Positions 61,514 to 64,000 of a stretch of DNA of 64,000 nucleotides are shown here, in pieces. The position numbers were made by a program, and so were the translations under genes. Each line of letters begins with the position of its first letter. The stretch's first letter is position 1. Under the pieces are notes generated by a model. It was not told the DNA's origin, did no database searches, and saw only the letters and a program-made list of their open reading frames with translations. The DNA comes from Mycobacterium simulans (lineage in GTDB: Bacteria; Actinomycetota; Actinomycetes; Mycobacteriales; Mycobacteriaceae). Location of the stretch: assembly GCF_900232995.1 (NCBI RefSeq), contig NZ_OCVX01000007.1, forward strand, positions 104,028-168,027, written 5' to 3'.

Positions 61514-62004
61514 GCCTGCGCTGCGGCGCGGAAGGCCCGCTCGGCCGCGTCGCCATGGACTGCGAACACGACACGTTCAAGCGAGGCCGACTGGTGCTGT
61601 CGCACCGCGTCGACCATGAGCCGTGCCGCGTCCTCGAGCGGAAAGCCACCGACGCCGGTGCCGAATGCGACCAGCGCCAGCGAGCGGCAACCAAGCTCGT
61701 CGGCCTTTTGCAGGGTAGAAGCCGTGGCCTGGCTGATGATTTCCGATGAGGTCGGGCCGCCAAGCTCCATCGTGGCGGCGTGGATCACGTAGCGCGCCGG
61801 CATATCACCGGCGGTGGTTTCGACCGCCTCACCGAGTCCGATCGGCGCCTTTTCATTCGATTCGCGCTGCACGACCGGGCCTCCGGCGCGGGAGATCGCC
61901 GCGGCCACGCCGCCACCGTGTCGAAGCTGGGTGTTGGCCGCGTTGGTGATCGCGTCGACCTCGAGCTTGGTCACGTCCGTCTGGAGTACTTCTAACTCGG
62001 TCAT
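61510..62004 (-). CDS. Macro-domain protein (short LppD relative, Rv1899c equivalent)
   Basis: A 164-residue single macro domain: ITNAANTQLRHGGGVAAAISRAGG (the ADP-ribose loop), ATMELGG and VAFGTGVGGFP. Such domains remove ADP-ribose or O-acetyl-ADP-ribose. H37Rv LppD is 343 residues with a lipobox and extra N-terminal sequence; here there is no signal peptide, lipobox or extra region, so this protein would be cytosolic. ATG 62004 chosen; ATG 62010 is two codons up. Confidence 0.85.
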   Translation of the reverse strand: MTELEVLQTDVTKLEVDAITNAANTQLRHGGGVAAAISRAGGPVVQRESNEKAPIGLGEAVETTAGDMPARYVIHAATMELGGPTSSEIISQATASTLQKADELGCRSLALVAFGTGVGGFPLEDAARLMVDAVRQHQSASLERVVFAVHGDAAERAFRAAAQA

Positions 62005-62137
62005 CGACACATTCTCTCGCAGCCAGATCGTGAATCGAAGCTCGGCGGGATTTGCCGAAACGCAGAACTCACCCGACCCCGATGTGTAAGTTGGCGCTCG
62101 TCACTTTTCACCTGCAGGCGATGGGGAGGATGCCGCA

Positions 62138-64000
62138 ATGTCGTACTTGACCGCCACGCCGGAACTACTGGCGGAGGCGGCCGCGAATGTGGCGGGCATC
62201 GGCGCGTCCCTCAGTGAGGCCAACCTCGTCGCGCTAGCGCCGACCACCCAGGTGCTGGCCGCGGCGGGTGATGAGGTGTCGGTAGCCATCGCGTCGCTGC
62301 TTTCCAGCCACGCCGCGGAATATCAGGCGCTGGGCGCTCAAGCGGCGACATTTCATGCCCAGTTCGCACGCGCCTTGAACGGCGCCGGCGGGGCGTATGC
62401 GCTCGCCGAGGCGGCTAATGCCTCACCGCTGGAGTTCCTCGAGCAGCAATTGTTGGGTCTGATCAACGCGCCTACCCAGCTGCTGTTGGGACGCCCCCTC
62501 ATTGGGGACGGCGCTAATGGAGCGCCGGGCACCGGGCAAAACGGCGGTGCTGGGGGGATCTTGTGGGGCAACGGTGGTACCGGCGGATCCGGCGCTGCCG
62601 GGCAGGCCGGCGGCAACGGCGGTAGCGCTGGTCTCTGGGGCAACGGTGGGGCCGGCGGTACGGGCGGTACCGGCGCCGGCGCCGGCGGCAGGGGAGGCAA
62701 CGGCGGCTGGCTCGTCGGCAACGGCGGTACCGGCGGTGTCGGCGGGACGGGAGAGGCCGGCGCGTTGGGTCAGGCCGGCCTAACAGGCGCTACCGGCGGC
62801 AAAGGCGGCCAAGGCGGCACCGGCGGAATGGGCGGTGCCGGCGGTAACGCGGGGCTGTTGTTCGGCAATGGTGGAGTCGGCGGCCAAGGCGGTGCGGGCG
62901 GCGTCGGCGGTCAGGGCGGCCTCGGCGGCAACGGCGTGACCGGTGTGCACGGCATCGACGCCGGCACCGGCGGCGACGCCGGCAACGGCGGCATCGGCGG
63001 CATGGGCGGCACCGGTGGAGTAGGCGGGGCCGGCGGCAACGGCTCAATGTTCGGCGGCCAGGCCGGCGCCAACGGCAACGGCGGTATCGGCGGCGACGGC
63101 GGCGTCGCCGGGCTTGGCGGTACCGGCGGCGCCGGCGCGGCCGGCGACGCTGCCAACCCAAACGGCGGCGCGGGCGGTCACGGGGGTAACCCAGGGACTC
63201 CAGGCGGCGGCGGCAACGGCGGCGCCGCTGGCGGGGCTGGCGCAATCGCGGGGGCGAACGGCGCTACCGGCGCCGTCATCGCCAGCGGCGGCGACGGTGG
63301 CGCCGGCGGCGCTGGCTTCGACGCCAGCAGTGGCGCGGTCCTGGGCGCGAACGGGGGCAACGGGGGGGCCGGCGGAGCCGGCGGCAAGTTCGGCAATGGC
63401 GGTGCCGGCGGAAACGGCGGCAATGGCGCGCAGGGCGCCCCCGGCACCAACGGTGACAGCGCGGGCGAGGGTGGCGGCAACGGCGGAACCGGCGGCAACG
63501 GCGGCAGCGGCGGCAATGGCGGCGCCGGCGGCGCGGTGTCCGGCAACGGAGGTAACGGTGGATTCGCCGGCGCCGGCGGTGCTGGCGGGGACGGTGGTAG
63601 CGGTGTCGACGGTGCGCCCGGCGTGGTCGAGATTAACGACGGCGCCGGCGGCGACGGCGGCGCCGGCGGTAGCGGCGGCAACGGCGGCAAAGGCGGGATG
63701 GGCGGCCTCGGCGGCGCAGCCATAAACGGCACCGCGGGATTGGACCGCGACGGTGGGGCCGGCGGCAGAGGCGGCACCGCCGGGCTGGCCGGCAATGGCG
63801 GCAACGGAGTGAGCTCAGACGTCGCCGAAGGCGGCAACGGCGGCAGGGGCGGTGATGCCGGTAGCGGCGGCAACGGCGGGGGCGGCGGGCAACGGCCAGG
63901 GGGGGGCCAACGGGGGGACCGCGGGGGCGGCGGGGGCGGCCTCCTTCGCGGGGCGGGCGGGGGGGCGGGGCGGGGGGGCCGCGGGAGCGGCGGGGGGCGG
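62138..64000 (+). CDS. PE_PGRS family protein, 5' part
   Basis: From ATG 62138 (GGGGAGG upstream) the frame is open to the window end, at least 620 residues. Residues 1-95 form the PE domain (MSYLTATPELLAEAAANVAG, with Pro8-Glu9), a linker to about 140 follows with LINAPTQLLLGRPLIG, and then Gly-Gly-Ala/Asn repeats in the PGRS pattern (GGAGGxGG). ESX-5-secreted surface proteins of this family vary freely between strains. At about 63886-63892 the repeat frame shifts: the GGC GGC AAC pattern appears one base later, and after that G-runs dominate. The 3' end lies outside. No PE_PGRS occurs here in H37Rv to my knowledge. Confidence 0.85.
   Translation, partial: MSYLTATPELLAEAAANVAGIGASLSEANLVALAPTTQVLAAAGDEVSVAIASLLSSHAAEYQALGAQAATFHAQFARALNGAGGAYALAEAANASPLEFLEQQLLGLINAPTQLLLGRPLIGDGANGAPGTGQNGGAGGILWGNGGTGGSGAAGQAGGNGGSAGLWGNGGAGGTGGTGAGAGGRGGNGGWLVGNGGTGGVGGTGEAGALGQAGLTGATGGKGGQGGTGGMGGAGGNAGLLFGNGGVGGQGGAGGVGGQGGLGGNGVTGVHGIDAGTGGDAGNGGIGGMGGTGGVGGAGGNGSMFGGQAGANGNGGIGGDGGVAGLGGTGGAGAAGDAANPNGGAGGHGGNPGTPGGGGNGGAAGGAGAIAGANGATGAVIASGGDGGAGGAGFDASSGAVLGANGGNGGAGGAGGKFGNGGAGGNGGNGAQGAPGTNGDSAGEGGGNGGTGGNGGSGGNGGAGGAVSGNGGNGGFAGAGGAGGDGGSGVDGAPGVVEINDGAGGDGGAGGSGGNGGKGGMGGLGGAAINGTAGLDRDGGAGGRGGTAGLAGNGGNGVSSDVAEGGNGGRGGDAGSGGNGGGGGQRPGGGQRGDRGGGGGGLLRGAGGGAGRGGRGSGGGR

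Noticed and set aside
62353..63873. Long minus-strand frames of Pro/Leu repeats (PPLPPLPP)
   Set aside because: They are complements of Gly-Gly-Xaa codons of the PE_PGRS gene.
62100..64000. CRISPR-like repeat array
   Set aside because: The repeats are GGC-type coding repeats of a PE_PGRS gene with no constant spacer length.
1..64000. Insertion sequences or prophage genes
   Set aside because: I read the proteins for transposase, integrase and phage structural motifs and found none; genes missing from H37Rv here are single or paired enzymes, not mobile-element genes.

Overview
The window is high-GC mycobacterial DNA. It carries Ag85B (fbpB), RpfC, Apa, LppE, BfrA, CYP140, tandem IdeR boxes and a PE_PGRS gene, and its gene order is largely that of the Mycobacterium tuberculosis H37Rv block Rv1860-Rv1899c (apa to lppD, recalled from memory). 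It is not M. tuberculosis. It has a phosphoketolase, a Lon protease and an intact oxyR next to ahpC-ahpD, and several extra genes, none of which I expect at this place in H37Rv. The best reading is a slow-growing non-tuberculous or M. tuberculosis-associated species; I cannot name it.

Layout. 1-3480: end of apa, a small stress membrane protein, adhA, a CAAX-type protease and a MOSC protein. 3520-7330: phosphoketolase with an SDR, and a GNAT acetyltransferase. 7470-16450: a PucR-type regulator, a double CaiB/BaiF CoA-transferase gene broken by a frameshift, a thiolase-like protein, a large NAD-epimerase-type protein and a ferredoxin reductase. 16500-23680: small enzymes (DUF72, HhH-GPD, TfoX-like, F420-type), a secreted peptide, Lon and a CGNR regulator. 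23650-30670: lldD2, then a redox/iron section (ahpD-ahpC divergent from oxyR; an EthD-like and an F420/FMN protein; a perfect 29-bp palindrome; enoyl-CoA hydratase; a Bfd-like ferredoxin; two IdeR boxes; bfrA). 30740-37680: a four-gene + strand unit (MFS exporter, CMD-like protein, glnA3, amidohydrolase) facing a CoA-ligase-like/SnoaL pair. 37800-46350: a kup remnant, cyp140, lppE, SDR, SRPBCC protein, rpfC, a 5'-truncated chorismate mutase remnant, an alpha/beta hydrolase and fbpB. 46350-52720: a CYP125-like P450/dehydrogenase/YceI operon, a TetR regulator and a wrecked SARP-type regulator. 52930-62000: Rv1891-Rv1899c equivalents plus a Baeyer-Villiger monooxygenase joined to the Rv1895-type dehydrogenase behind a palindromic operator. 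62138-end: a PE_PGRS gene running off the window.

Themes. Genes for peroxide defence (AhpC/AhpD/OxyR), iron storage (BfrA/Bfd under IdeR) and lipid or sterol-type oxidation (P450s, dehydrogenases, CoA transferases, BVMO) sit close together. Five genes or regions look decayed: the CoA transferase (frameshift), kup (internal deletion plus frameshift), the secreted chorismate mutase (5' truncation), the SARP regulator (two nonsense codons plus a deletion) and possibly the PE_PGRS 3' end, where the sequence itself looks unreliable. Many starts have a -10 hexamer 6-7 bases upstream of the start codon and no Shine-Dalgarno, as expected for mycobacterial leaderless mRNAs.
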